Positions 13,543 to 21,063 of a stretch of 38,920 nt of DNA are shown one piece after another. Below the pieces are notes generated by a model. The model had not been told where the DNA came from. It made no database searches and saw only the letters and a list, made by a program, of their open reading frames with translations. This DNA comes from JBMOMT01 sp049324835 (GTDB lineage Bacteria; Chloroflexota; Anaerolineae; CAYNKW01): positions 1 through 38,920 of the forward strand of contig JBMOMT010000072.1 of NCBI GenBank assembly GCA_049324835.1. Reading direction: 5' to 3'. Position numbers and translations under genes: made by a program. Every line of letters starts with the position of its first letter. Position 1 is the first letter of the stretch.

Positions 13543-13574
13543 CTGGGGAAGGGGGCGAATGCCCCCTTCCCCAG
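13543..13574. other. 14-bp perfect hairpin 41 bases after the NACHT-FGE stop
   Basis: CTGGGGAAGGGGGC (13543-13556) pairs perfectly with GCCCCCTTCCCCAG (13561-13574) around a GAAT tetraloop. No T-run follows directly. In the Bordetella phage DGR, a stem with a GRNA-type tetraloop just beyond the VR helps target recognition. This stem is longer and its loop is GAAT, so the parallel is suggestive only. It may otherwise act in transcript stability. Confidence 0.6.
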
Positions 13575-13586
13575 GAAAGATAAATT

Positions 13587-13620
13587 CGCGCGAAGCGCGA
13601 TCGCCGCCGGCGCGGTTTTT
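13587..13620 (+). terminator. Possible intrinsic terminator of the NACHT operon
   Basis: CGCGC-GAA-GCGCG (13587-13599), then ccgccggcgcgg and TTTTT. GC-rich stems followed by a T5 run lie between the convergent ends of the NACHT gene (13502) and the minus-strand catabolic genes (13706). Confidence 0.5.
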
Positions 13621-13621
13621 C

Positions 13622-13672
13622 AGACCTGACGGGTTTCGGGTGAACCACAGGTTCGCACAACCTGTCGGGTCT
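13622..13672. repeat. Diverged palindromic repeat of the CCTGTCGGGT family
   Basis: agacctgacgggttt at 13622 and aacctgtcgggtct at 13659 form an imperfect inverted repeat. The same core makes a perfect hairpin at 38796-38828 and a short palindrome near 6470. Confidence 0.5.
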
Positions 13673-13705
13673 CAGCAGCCATAGTGGTTGGCCTGGCCCA
13701 GGGGA

Positions 13706-14749
13706 TCAACCAGGCGGTGCGTCGCACAGTCGGCGGGCCGCTCTCAAGAGGGCTTTGATGTTCTCCGGGGGCGTGCCGGGTGATACGCCACCGCCAAAAG
13801 AGAGGATCATCCCCCCCCCTGGCGCGCCCTTTTCCAGGCACTCGGCGGCGCAGTGGGCCACGTCCTGCGGCGTGCCACGCACGCCGACGTCGAGCGGCGG
13901 CACGTTGCCCATCAACGCCACCCGGTGGCCCATTTTGGCCTTGACCTCGGCCAGGTCTACCTCGTGGCTCAAGTTGAACACGTCGAAATTGGCCTCGGCC
14001 AGGCTGGCGGCCAGGTGCAGGCAGGGCGTGTCGTTGTGGTAGATGCGGAGCAGCCCCTCGAACTCGTCAAAAATGCGGCGCAGGTGAGGCTGGATCAACG
14101 CCTCATAGTGGCGCCGCGACACCATACCCACGATGTCGTCGAGCAGCAAGATGCCCTCCGGCTGGCGCAGGGCCTCCAACTGGGCGTGTAACCAGCGGAT
14201 GACGGTCGTCGTCATCGTCTCCAGCAGGGCGTCCACCAGCCTGGGGCTGTCGGCAAAGCCCAGCAGCAAGGGGGTGACGCCCATGAGCCACGAGGCGATC
14301 GTCAGCGGCCCGCGGGCGGCGACCATACGAATGCCCAGCCCCTCGGCGCGCAGGCGCTCTTCCATCAGCTCGTAGAGACGGAGCACCAGCGGCATCAAAC
14401 CATCCTGGTGAGGATCAGCCGGTTTGACGCCCGCCCAGAAGGCAAGATCGCTCACCAGCGGCTCGATGGAGGGCGGCTGATTTGGGTAAAAGCGCGGCCT
14501 GGCGCCAAAGGCCGACGGCTCGGCGGCCATGCCGTATTCCACCCAAAAGCCGGGGATCCAGACCGCGTCGGGGAAACGGTCCAGCAGCCCCAGGTTGATC
14601 TCCAGCCACTTGTCGGGCAGGAGGTAGTAATCCCGCGTGTCGATGCCGGCGTAACCGGGCAGCCAGGGGCTGTCGACGATGAGGGCCACGGGCACCTGAT
14701 CCGGCTCGCCCAGGCGGGCGGCTTGTTTGAATCGCTCCCAGGGTGTCAT
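13706..14749 (-). CDS. Uroporphyrinogen-decarboxylase-family (MtaA/CmuA-like) methyltransferase-type protein
   Basis: 347 residues from the ATG at 14747-14749, which overlaps the stop of the aldo/keto reductase gene by four bases (ATGA). It has the UroD TIM-barrel pattern: TPWERFKQAARLGEPDQVPV at the start, LLLDDIVGMVS, YHNDTPCLHL at about 235, ALMGNVPPLDVGVRGTPQDV, and SFGGGVSPGTPPENI near the end. Members outside haem synthesis move methyl groups between corrinoid proteins and cofactors. Their zinc site uses H-x-C plus a late Cys. The H...C pair may be HNDTPC, but the late Cys position reads GGG here, so zinc-dependent methyl transfer is uncertain. No corrinoid protein gene is nearby. It is the last gene of the pectin/uronate locus, so a link to pectin methyl groups is a guess. 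Confidence 0.75.
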   Translation of the reverse strand: MTPWERFKQAARLGEPDQVPVALIVDSPWLPGYAGIDTRDYYLLPDKWLEINLGLLDRFPDAVWIPGFWVEYGMAAEPSAFGARPRFYPNQPPSIEPLVSDLAFWAGVKPADPHQDGLMPLVLRLYELMEERLRAEGLGIRMVAARGPLTIASWLMGVTPLLLGFADSPRLVDALLETMTTTVIRWLHAQLEALRQPEGILLLDDIVGMVSRRHYEALIQPHLRRIFDEFEGLLRIYHNDTPCLHLAASLAEANFDVFNLSHEVDLAEVKAKMGHRVALMGNVPPLDVGVRGTPQDVAHCAAECLEKGAPGGGMILSFGGGVSPGTPPENIKALLRAARRLCDAPPG

Positions 14750-15735
14750 CGGAACCGGCTCAACGATTGCCACATATCGGGGTTGGGACCGATCAGGCGT
14801 TTGACCTGGCCGGTCGCGGCGTCCAGGCGGGCCAGTATCTCGGGCGACAGTGCCAGGTCGGCGGCCTGGGCCGTCTGTGTGATCTGCTCGGGCCGGCGCG
14901 CCCCGGCCAGGACCGACGTCACGCCCGGCTGGTGCAGCAGCCAGGCCAGGGCCACGCTGGCCATCGGCTGGCCGATCTCGGCGCAGAGGCGCCGGATCTG
15001 GTCGAGAGCGGCAAACACCTCGTCCTCGCAGCCCGGCTCGCCGTGGCGAGCCTGCGGCCACCCGGCGGAAAAGAGCCGGGTGCGCGCCCGGCCCTCCGGC
15101 ACCTCGTCCGGCGACGAGAATTTGCCGGTCAGCAGCCCCTGGGCCAGGGCGCTGTAACACAGGATGCCGATGCCCGCCTCTACGCAGCGGGGCTGGATCT
15201 CGTATTCGATGGCCCGCCACAGCAGGCTGTAGGGCAGTTGGTTGGCCGCCGGCTGGCCGAGGGCCAGCAAGTCGCTCAGATCGCCGGGACCAAAGTTGCA
15301 CACGCCGACGGCCCGCACCTTGCCCTGCTCGCGCAGCCGCTCCAGCGTCCCCAGCGTCTCGGCCAGCGGCACGCTGCGGCTGGGCCAGTGGATCTGGTAC
15401 AGGTCGATATGATCGGTTTGCAGGCGGCGCAGGCTGTCCTCGCACGCCCGCTGCACCTCGGCCGCCGACAGATTGGCGCGGCTGACCTTGGTGGCGATCA
15501 GCGCCTGGTGCCGGCGGCCAGCCAGCGCCCGGCCCAGCATCGCCTCCGAATCCCCCGCGCCGTAGCCTTCGGCGGTGTCGAACAGGTTCACGCCGGCGTC
15601 CAGGGCGGCGTGCACGGTGGCGACCGAGTCGGCCTCTGTTTGTGGTCCCCAGGTCGCATCCCCGGCCAGCGCCCAGCAGCCCATCGCCACCATCGAGACC
15701 GAGAGGCCAGTCTTGCCCAGCGTACGATAGTGCAT
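14746..15735 (-). CDS. Aldo/keto reductase
   Basis: 329 residues from the ATG at 15735, with GAAAGGGAAAAA ahead. It shows the AKR pattern MHYRTLGKTGLSVSMVAMGC, NLFDTAEGYG (catalytic Asp and Tyr), ALIATKVS (Lys) and YQIHWPS (His), then VGVCNFGPGDL and the NADPH-binding end GARRPEQI. Such enzymes reduce sugar aldehydes and ketones. In this locus it may reduce a uronate or oxidise a rare sugar; the substrate cannot be read from sequence. It is 12 bases downstream of the zinc dehydrogenase and overlaps the UroD-family gene, so the three are probably co-transcribed. Confidence 0.88.
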   Translation of the reverse strand: MHYRTLGKTGLSVSMVAMGCWALAGDATWGPQTEADSVATVHAALDAGVNLFDTAEGYGAGDSEAMLGRALAGRRHQALIATKVSRANLSAAEVQRACEDSLRRLQTDHIDLYQIHWPSRSVPLAETLGTLERLREQGKVRAVGVCNFGPGDLSDLLALGQPAANQLPYSLLWRAIEYEIQPRCVEAGIGILCYSALAQGLLTGKFSSPDEVPEGRARTRLFSAGWPQARHGEPGCEDEVFAALDQIRRLCAEIGQPMASVALAWLLHQPGVTSVLAGARRPEQITQTAQAADLALSPEILARLDAATGQVKRLIGPNPDMWQSLSRFR

Positions 15736-15747
15736 GATTTTTCCCTT

Positions 15748-16800
15748 TCAAGCCTGTTGCACGTCCAGGACGACTTTGAGCGTGCTGGGGTCCTCGCCGT
15801 CGACCTGGGCAAAGGCCGCCGCCACCTCCCGCAGGGGCCTCTGGTGGGTGATCAACAACTCGGGATGGAGCAAGCCCCGCGCCAGCAGCCGGATGGCCTG
15901 CGAAAATTCACCCAGCGTCACACGCGAGGCAATGATCTCGGCCTCTTTGAGCACCAGCGTCTTGAAATGGACGGCCGACAACTGCTCCCCCAGCCCGGCG
16001 GTCACGATCCGCCCGCCGGAGCGGATCATCTGCACCGCCTGGGCCAGCGGCGCTTCCTGTCCCGCCACAGCGTGATAGTGCCCCACGGCCTCGATGACAC
16101 AATCCACGCCGACGCCCCGGGTGATGTCCATGACCCGCTCCACCGGCTCCTCGCGCCGGATGTCGAGGGCAAAATCGGCGCCCAGCCTGCGGGCGGTCTC
16201 CAGGCGAAAGGGTTGGAGGTCGGCGACCAGGCTCAACGCCGGGCTGGCGCTGTGGCACAGCACGTCGAGCACCGACAGGCCCAGCTTGCCGGCGCCCAGG
16301 ATGGCCACACTCTCCCCGGGCTGGACCCGCCCCCGCCGCAGGATGTGGTGCCCCAGGCCGTACATCTCGACCATCGGCGCGTGGGCCAGGGGCACACTCT
16401 CGGGCAGGGGATAGACGTGGCTGGCCGGCGCAGCGACGTACTGCCCCAAGCCGCCGTCCAGGTCGATGCCCAGCAGTTTGAGCGTTTGACAGGCGTTGAG
16501 ATGCCCCGTTCGGCAAGCGGGGCAACTGTGGCAGGCGAGGACCGGGTCCACGACCACGCGGTCGCCGCTTTTGAAGCCCTTGACGTCCTGGCCCACTTCC
16601 TGGACAATGCCGCCGAACTCGTGGCCGATGATGGCCGGGTAGGTCACGCGTGCGTGGAACTCGCCGCGGTAGATATGCAGATCGGTGCCACAGATGCCGG
16701 TGTAGCCGGTTTCGACCAGCACCTGGCCCGGCCCCAGGCGAGGCTCGGGCGCCTCGCCCACGCGGATGTCTCGATCGTGGTACAGGATGCCTGCTTTCAT
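15748..16800 (-). CDS. Zinc-dependent medium-chain alcohol/polyol dehydrogenase
   Basis: 350 residues from the ATG at 16800, with GAGGAGAGAG ahead. Catalytic zinc ligands are in TGICGTDLH and GHEFGG. The structural zinc has the four-Cys set CHSCPACRTGHLNAC, and the NAD fold is marked by ILGAGKLGLSVL. It belongs to the sorbitol/threonine/galactitol dehydrogenase group. With a UxuA-like dehydratase in the same locus it could be the fructuronate or tagaturonate reductase step, which is otherwise missing here; that is inference. It starts 14 bases after the amidohydrolase ends. Confidence 0.88.
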   Translation of the reverse strand: MKAGILYHDRDIRVGEAPEPRLGPGQVLVETGYTGICGTDLHIYRGEFHARVTYPAIIGHEFGGIVQEVGQDVKGFKSGDRVVVDPVLACHSCPACRTGHLNACQTLKLLGIDLDGGLGQYVAAPASHVYPLPESVPLAHAPMVEMYGLGHHILRRGRVQPGESVAILGAGKLGLSVLDVLCHSASPALSLVADLQPFRLETARRLGADFALDIRREEPVERVMDITRGVGVDCVIEAVGHYHAVAGQEAPLAQAVQMIRSGGRIVTAGLGEQLSAVHFKTLVLKEAEIIASRVTLGEFSQAIRLLARGLLHPELLITHQRPLREVAAAFAQVDGEDPSTLKVVLDVQQA

Positions 16801-16814
16801 GCTCTCTCCTCGGG

Positions 16815-17585
16815 CTAAACGATTTTCAGATTCATGAGACGGGCGAGGTTGTCGCCCATGACCTGCTGCTTTTCTTCGGGCGCGACCTCACCGTCCAACA
16901 AGGCGTTGTACCTGGCGACCTCGACGTGCATCAGCTCAAAGGGCGTGTCGCTGCCAAAACAGACCCGGCCAGCGCCCAGCGTCTTGATCGCCTTGAGGAT
17001 GGCGCTGGCCCGCACTGCGCTGCCGATCAGAAAGAGGTTGGGGCATTCCTGGGCCATCTCGATGGCGGCGTTGGACAGGTCGTGGTGGGCCACGCCGCCC
17101 ATGTGGGCCATCAGGATCTGGAGTTCGGGGAACATCCTGGCCACCTTGGCCACGCGGAAAGGATGGGTGGCCTCGTAGGCGTCGGTGCCGACGTGGAAGG
17201 CCAGTAGCTTGCCGGTCCTGGCTATCTCTTCCACGAGAGGCAGGGAGAGCTTGGGATCGTCGATGTAAAAGCTGTTCTGCGCGCCGTTGAGCTTGACGCC
17301 GTAAAAGCCATAGTCATAGATACAGCGCTTCACGTCGTCTTTGGAGCGCTCCACACCCAGGTGGGGGTCTGCCCAACCAAAGCCCAGAATGCGGTCTGGA
17401 TGCTGCTGCGTCGCTTTGTACACATAGGCGTTCGACTCGGCGATCTCGCGCATGTAGGGTGGCCGCAGCCAGGTCAGCGCCCGGTCGACGCCGGCCCGAT
17501 CCATGCGGCGCAGCAATTCGTCATCGGTGATCGCCATGGCATCTTCGCCAGTGGGCGAGATGTGGGTGTCTGCGTCGATAATCAT
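16815..17585 (-). CDS. Amidohydrolase-2 family TIM-barrel hydrolase
   Basis: 256 residues from the ATG at 17585, with AAGGAG ten bases ahead. It carries the fold's metal motifs in order: IIDADTHIS near the start, LLAFHVGTDA at about 140, ILMAHMGG at about 170, and CFGSDTPFELM at about 222. The first motif has D-x-H in place of the usual H-x-H. Related enzymes decarboxylate or hydrolyse aromatic acids, and some open sugar lactones. The neighbours suggest a uronate lactone or a related sugar acid as substrate, without proof. It follows the oligogalacturonate lyase after a 146-base gap that holds a palindromic repeat. Confidence 0.8.
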   Translation of the reverse strand: MIIDADTHISPTGEDAMAITDDELLRRMDRAGVDRALTWLRPPYMREIAESNAYVYKATQQHPDRILGFGWADPHLGVERSKDDVKRCIYDYGFYGVKLNGAQNSFYIDDPKLSLPLVEEIARTGKLLAFHVGTDAYEATHPFRVAKVARMFPELQILMAHMGGVAHHDLSNAAIEMAQECPNLFLIGSAVRASAILKAIKTLGAGRVCFGSDTPFELMHVEVARYNALLDGEVAPEEKQQVMGDNLARLMNLKIV

Positions 17586-17628
17586 GCCTGCGTCTCCTTA
17601 CGGTCTGTAAAAGAATAACTTCCGCCAC

Positions 17629-17706
17629 TGTCATTCTGAGCGCCTGTAAGGGCGCGAAGAATCCCGTTTGAGTAGAACGAGACCCTTCGCTTCGCTCAGG
17701 GTGACA
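17629..17706. repeat. TGTCATTCTGAG-type interspersed palindromic element
   Basis: 78 bases bounded by TGTCATTCTGAG and CTCAGGGTGACA, which match as inverted repeats in 10 of 12 positions, with cgaagaatc and gacccttcgcttcg inside. Close copies lie at 38059-38134 and, more diverged, at 33794-33886 and 30325-30378. All are intergenic. Here it separates the PL22 lyase from the downstream amidohydrolase and could act as an mRNA stem-loop. Confidence 0.75.
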
Positions 17707-17731
17707 CGGGAATTTATATTTTTACGGATCC

Positions 17732-18898
17732 TTACGGCTCGACGAGATAGAGGTTCACCCGCCCGCCGTGATCCGAGGCGTACAGGATGCGGCGGCCGTC
17801 CCAGCTCCAGGTGGGGTGGCAGTGGCTGGACTGGGTGTGCCACGAAGTCCTGTGCTGGCACAACACATCCAGCCGGGCCTCGGCGCCCGAGATGTCGATG
17901 AACACCAGGTCGTCCACGTCGTCGCCGACGAGCAGCGTGTTGTCGGGATTGGCGTGGTAGTGGTTGCAGTAGTAGGGCATGTCGATGCGCCGCACCAGGT
18001 GGCCGCGCCGGTCGGCCAGCCCGACAAAGGGGATCATCGTGCTGGCCTTGACCGCCACCTCCGTGGCGACGGCCTGCGTCCGGTCCGAGGTGATCGTGCC
18101 GTCGTGGCCGGGACCCCGGTCGTCGAAAAAGATGTAACCGTCCTGCGTCCAGAACTCGTGGCCGATGGAATCCAACTCGCCCTGGCGGTAGCAGGGCCAG
18201 GCCTGGCGCGAGACGAAATCCAGCAGCCAGATGCGCTGCGTGACCAGGTGCCAGGGTCCCTCGTGGCAAAAGGTGGCCAGGGCCGGATCGTCGGGGCAGA
18301 ACTGAAAATGGCTGAGCCAGTGGGTGTCTTTGAACACGTCGAAGGAACCAGACCCGTCCAGGTAGGCCAGGGTGATGCGCCCGTCCTTGACCAGGTAGTA
18401 GTGATCCTTGAAGCCGGTATAGTTTGGCCCGCGCGGCACCTCCACGGCTTCGTTGCGGCAAAAAGCAATGTAGCGCCGGTTGGCGTTGATCGAGGGGGCG
18501 CCCAGGTCAAAATCGCCGCTTTCCTCGTACAAGGTCGAAATCTCACCGCTCTCTGTGTCGAGCTTGCGGATCTTGTTGCCGCTACCATAGACGACGATGG
18601 CGCTGTCGGGCGTCTTGGTCACGCCCATCACACGCACCGTCTCATCGGTGAGCTGGACGATCTCGCCGCTGCCCAGGTCCAGGCGAAAGAGGTTGTAGTG
18701 TGGCTCCTCGTGTGGCGCCCTATCCTCGCCAGAGGCCCGGTCCGAGCGAAAGATAATCTCGTTTTTGTGCGCATCGAACGAGTTCTCGGTGAAATACAGA
18801 TGCACGTTGTTACCAAGCGACGTCAACTGCCGGATGGGGCGCCCGGTTTTTTCGTCGCGAAACTGGCGCATCTCCGACTTCCAGGTCTGTCCAATCAT
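17732..18898 (-). CDS. ogl: Oligogalacturonate lyase (PL22)
   Basis: 388 residues from the ATG at 18898, with GGAGGCGGGAG ahead. The PL22 signature is strong: HWLSHFQFCPDDPALATFCH with EGPWHLVTQRIW, then SIGHEFWTQDG, HYHANPDNTLLVGDDVDDLV and SHCHPTWSWDGRRILYASDH. The protein should be a seven-bladed beta-propeller that binds Mn2+ through the conserved His residues. It cleaves di- and oligogalacturonates by beta-elimination to unsaturated uronate (4-deoxy-5-keto uronate). There is no signal peptide, so it acts in the cytoplasm on imported oligomers. The length matches the family (about 388 aa). KdgF, which handles its product, is the gene directly before it in transcription. Confidence 0.93.
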   Translation of the reverse strand: MIGQTWKSEMRQFRDEKTGRPIRQLTSLGNNVHLYFTENSFDAHKNEIIFRSDRASGEDRAPHEEPHYNLFRLDLGSGEIVQLTDETVRVMGVTKTPDSAIVVYGSGNKIRKLDTESGEISTLYEESGDFDLGAPSINANRRYIAFCRNEAVEVPRGPNYTGFKDHYYLVKDGRITLAYLDGSGSFDVFKDTHWLSHFQFCPDDPALATFCHEGPWHLVTQRIWLLDFVSRQAWPCYRQGELDSIGHEFWTQDGYIFFDDRGPGHDGTITSDRTQAVATEVAVKASTMIPFVGLADRRGHLVRRIDMPYYCNHYHANPDNTLLVGDDVDDLVFIDISGAEARLDVLCQHRTSWHTQSSHCHPTWSWDGRRILYASDHGGRVNLYLVEP

Positions 18899-18914
18899 GT
18901 CTCCCGCCTCCAGG

Positions 18915-19250
18915 TTATTTCAGAAAATCCTCGCGGATCGGCGTAAAGCAGTCCACCAGCCGGACGTGCTTGGTCAACTGCTGGATCGAGTGGGGCCTGC
19001 CCGAGGGTACCAGGAACAGGTCGCCCGGCCCCAGGCGCGTCTGCTGGCCGTCCATGAGAAAGAGGATCTGCCCTTCGGCCACGTAGCTGACCTGCTCGTG
19101 GGGGTGCGCGTGAGGCGGATCGGGCTGCTCCTTGGGGCCGTCGTAAAAGTCTACGACGACGATCATCAGGTTGTCGGTGTGCCCCAGCCGCCGTTCGGCG
19201 CCTTCCCGGATCTGCGCCACGGGCATTTTCTCGTATTTCAGTGTGGTCAT
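18915..19250 (-). CDS. kdgF: KdgF-type cupin, opening of unsaturated uronates
   Basis: 111 residues from the ATG at 19250, with GGGGAGG ahead. The single cupin has the metal motif HAHPHEQVSYVAEG, then LGPGDLFLVPSGRPHSIQ, and ends CFTPIREDFLK; the F(S/T)PxREDFL end is characteristic of KdgF. KdgF converts the cyclic 4,5-unsaturated uronate released by pectate and alginate enzymes to the linear 4-deoxy-5-keto form. It lies between the mannonate dehydratase and the PL22 lyase in one run of genes with gaps below 20 bases. Confidence 0.88.
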   Translation of the reverse strand: MTTLKYEKMPVAQIREGAERRLGHTDNLMIVVVDFYDGPKEQPDPPHAHPHEQVSYVAEGQILFLMDGQQTRLGPGDLFLVPSGRPHSIQQLTKHVRLVDCFTPIREDFLK

Positions 19251-19266
19251 TTTGTGCCTCCCCTGG

Positions 19267-20262
19267 TCAGATGCCCAACGCCTGCATCAACCCTCGAATA
19301 TAGCCCACCTGCCAGGCCCGGCTGCACTGCGCCCAGTCGCCGTCGCCGGCAAAGCCAAAGTGATGGTCCGGCACCAGGTAGCCCTGGTAGCCCACGTCGC
19401 GCAGCGCCCGCAGATTCCTCACCATGTCGCCGTCGCCCGCGTGGGGAAAGACCTCGCGGTAACACGGCACCGTGCCGACCACGTTGCGAAAGTGCACGTA
19501 AAAGATCTTGGCCCGCTCACCAAAGTGGCGGATGACCGCCGGGACATCCTCGCCCGCTTCCTGCATACAGCCCAGGCAGAGCAGCAGGCCGTTGTAGGGG
19601 CTGGGCACCAACTCCACCAGCCGTTTCAGCCCCTCAAAGCCGGCGAGCGCCTGCTGCACACCTCGATAGTAGGCCAGGGGCGGATCGTCGGGATGGGTCG
19701 CCAGCCGGACTCTGGCTTCCTCGGCCACGGGCACGATCCGCTCGTAAAAGTAGGCGATGCGCGCCCAGACCTCTTTCCTGGAGACCTCGCCCGCCGGCCT
19801 GTCGTCCAACTCACCCCGGATGCGTTCGGCGTCAAAGGTTTGCAGGACAACTCCGCCGCGACCGACGGGCAGCCGCTCGTAGCCCGGGTGCCACGACGGC
19901 CCCCTGGGCGCCCAGTAGGTGGTCCGCTGATCGATGATGACCACCGGCGAGGGCGCGCCGTCCTGATACGCCTGGCCGATGCTGCGAATCGTCGTGCAGA
20001 CGTTTTTGATCTCGTGGTCCCGTTCGGGTTGACCCAGGAGCTGGTTCTTGAGGCAGTCGCCGCCCAGGCCGATGCCGGTCAGTTCCAGATCGTAGCGGGC
20101 AAAACGCTCCCGCATCTCGCGCACATTGTCCACGGTGAGGTAGCAGCGCTCCGTGTAGCCGGGGCAGGCCGCGGCCCAGATGCTGGCCCCGTCGGCGCCG
20201 ACCTGTTGGGCGAAGCGCAGCCGCTCTTCGGCGCCGTTGTCGGATCGTAACCCGATCTTCAT
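19267..20262 (-). CDS. uxuA: UxuA-like mannonate dehydratase
   Basis: 331 residues from the ATG at 20262; the frame is open upstream, but that part lies over kduD. The sequence has LATHPDDPPL at about 190, SPYNGLLLCLGCMQEAGEDV at about 228, KIFYVHFRNVVGTV, HAGDGDMVRNLRAL and LVPDHHFG. These correspond to the metal-binding core of the UxuA TIM barrel (Fe2+ or Mn2+), which dehydrates D-mannonate to 2-keto-3-deoxygluconate. It is shorter than the E. coli enzyme (394 aa) but similar to forms seen in other sugar-acid loci. The substrate could be another aldonate. It joins the uronate branch to the KduD branch at KDG. Confidence 0.82.
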   Translation of the reverse strand: MKIGLRSDNGAEERLRFAQQVGADGASIWAAACPGYTERCYLTVDNVREMRERFARYDLELTGIGLGGDCLKNQLLGQPERDHEIKNVCTTIRSIGQAYQDGAPSPVVIIDQRTTYWAPRGPSWHPGYERLPVGRGGVVLQTFDAERIRGELDDRPAGEVSRKEVWARIAYFYERIVPVAEEARVRLATHPDDPPLAYYRGVQQALAGFEGLKRLVELVPSPYNGLLLCLGCMQEAGEDVPAVIRHFGERAKIFYVHFRNVVGTVPCYREVFPHAGDGDMVRNLRALRDVGYQGYLVPDHHFGFAGDGDWAQCSRAWQVGYIRGLMQALGI

Positions 20263-20294
20263 CGATTGTACTGGCTCCTCTCCCTTCGCCAGGC

Positions 20295-21062
20295 CTAGCG
20301 GGTCAGCCAGCCGCCGTCCACCGGCACGATGGCGCCGTACAGGTAATCCGCAGCAGCCGAGGCCAGGAACACGACCACCCCTTTCAGGTCCTCTGGCTCG
20401 CCCCAGCGCCCGGCCGGGATGCGACCCAGGATCGACTCGCTGCGCACCGGATCGGCGCGCAAGGGAGCGGTGTTGTCGGTGGCCATGTAGCCCGGCGCGA
20501 TGGCGTTGACGTTGACCCGCTGGGCCGCCAGCTCGTTGGCCAGCGCCCGCGTCAGCCCGGCCACGCCGCTCTTGGCCGCCGTGTAGGACGGGACCAGGAT
20601 GCCGCCCTGGAAGGACAACATCGAGGCGACGTTGATGATCTTGCCCCCGCCCTGGGCGACCATCACCCGGCCAGCGGCCTGCGACAAGAAAAAGAGGGCC
20701 TTGAGGTTGATCTGGATCACGTCGTCCCAGTAGGCCTCGCTGAACTCCAGGACCGGGGCGCGGCGGATGATGCCCGCATTGTTGACCAGGATGTCCAGCC
20801 GGCCCAGCTCGCCGGCCACCCGTTTCACCGTCTCGTCCAGGTCGGCCACGCTGCTGTCGCATAGATTGCAGCTCACCGCCAGAAAGCGCCGGCCCAAAGC
20901 CTCCACCCGGGTCAACGTCTCGTCGAGGGAAAGAATGTCCAGGCCGGCCACGTCGGCGCCGGCCTCGGCCAGGCCGACGGCCATCGCCTGTCCCAAGCCC
21001 CGGCCCGCGCCCGTGACCAGGGCCACTTGACCATCCAGCCGAAATTGTTCGAGTATGCCCAT
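20295..21062 (-). CDS. kduD: 2-dehydro-3-deoxy-D-gluconate 5-dehydrogenase (SDR)
   Basis: 255 residues from the ATG at 21062, one base after the preceding isomerase stop. It is a classical short-chain dehydrogenase with the TGAGRGLGQ cofactor site, NNAG at about 91-94, catalytic Ser in NVASMLSFQGG, and the YTAAK motif. The stretch from PSYTAAKSGVAGLTRALANE through NAIAPGYMATDNT and RIPAGRWGEPEDL to VDGGWL is that of KduD. KduD reduces 2,5-diketo-3-deoxygluconate to KDG with NAD(P)H in pectin breakdown. It follows the IolB/KduI-type isomerase, the expected preceding enzyme. Confidence 0.93.
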   Translation of the reverse strand: MGILEQFRLDGQVALVTGAGRGLGQAMAVGLAEAGADVAGLDILSLDETLTRVEALGRRFLAVSCNLCDSSVADLDETVKRVAGELGRLDILVNNAGIIRRAPVLEFSEAYWDDVIQINLKALFFLSQAAGRVMVAQGGGKIINVASMLSFQGGILVPSYTAAKSGVAGLTRALANELAAQRVNVNAIAPGYMATDNTAPLRADPVRSESILGRIPAGRWGEPEDLKGVVVFLASAAADYLYGAIVPVDGGWLTR

Positions 21063-21063
21063 G

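Noticed and set aside
13543..13574. The 14-bp hairpin as a standard intrinsic terminator
   Set aside because: No T-run follows the stem; a better candidate with T5 lies at 13587-13620.
14743..16818. 691-codon plus-strand open frame over the dehydrogenase and reductase genes
   Set aside because: It is antisense to two genes with intact catalytic motifs and has no recognisable domain.
17629..17706. Palindromic repeats as a CRISPR array
   Set aside because: Copies are singletons kilobases apart, without regular spacers or cas genes.
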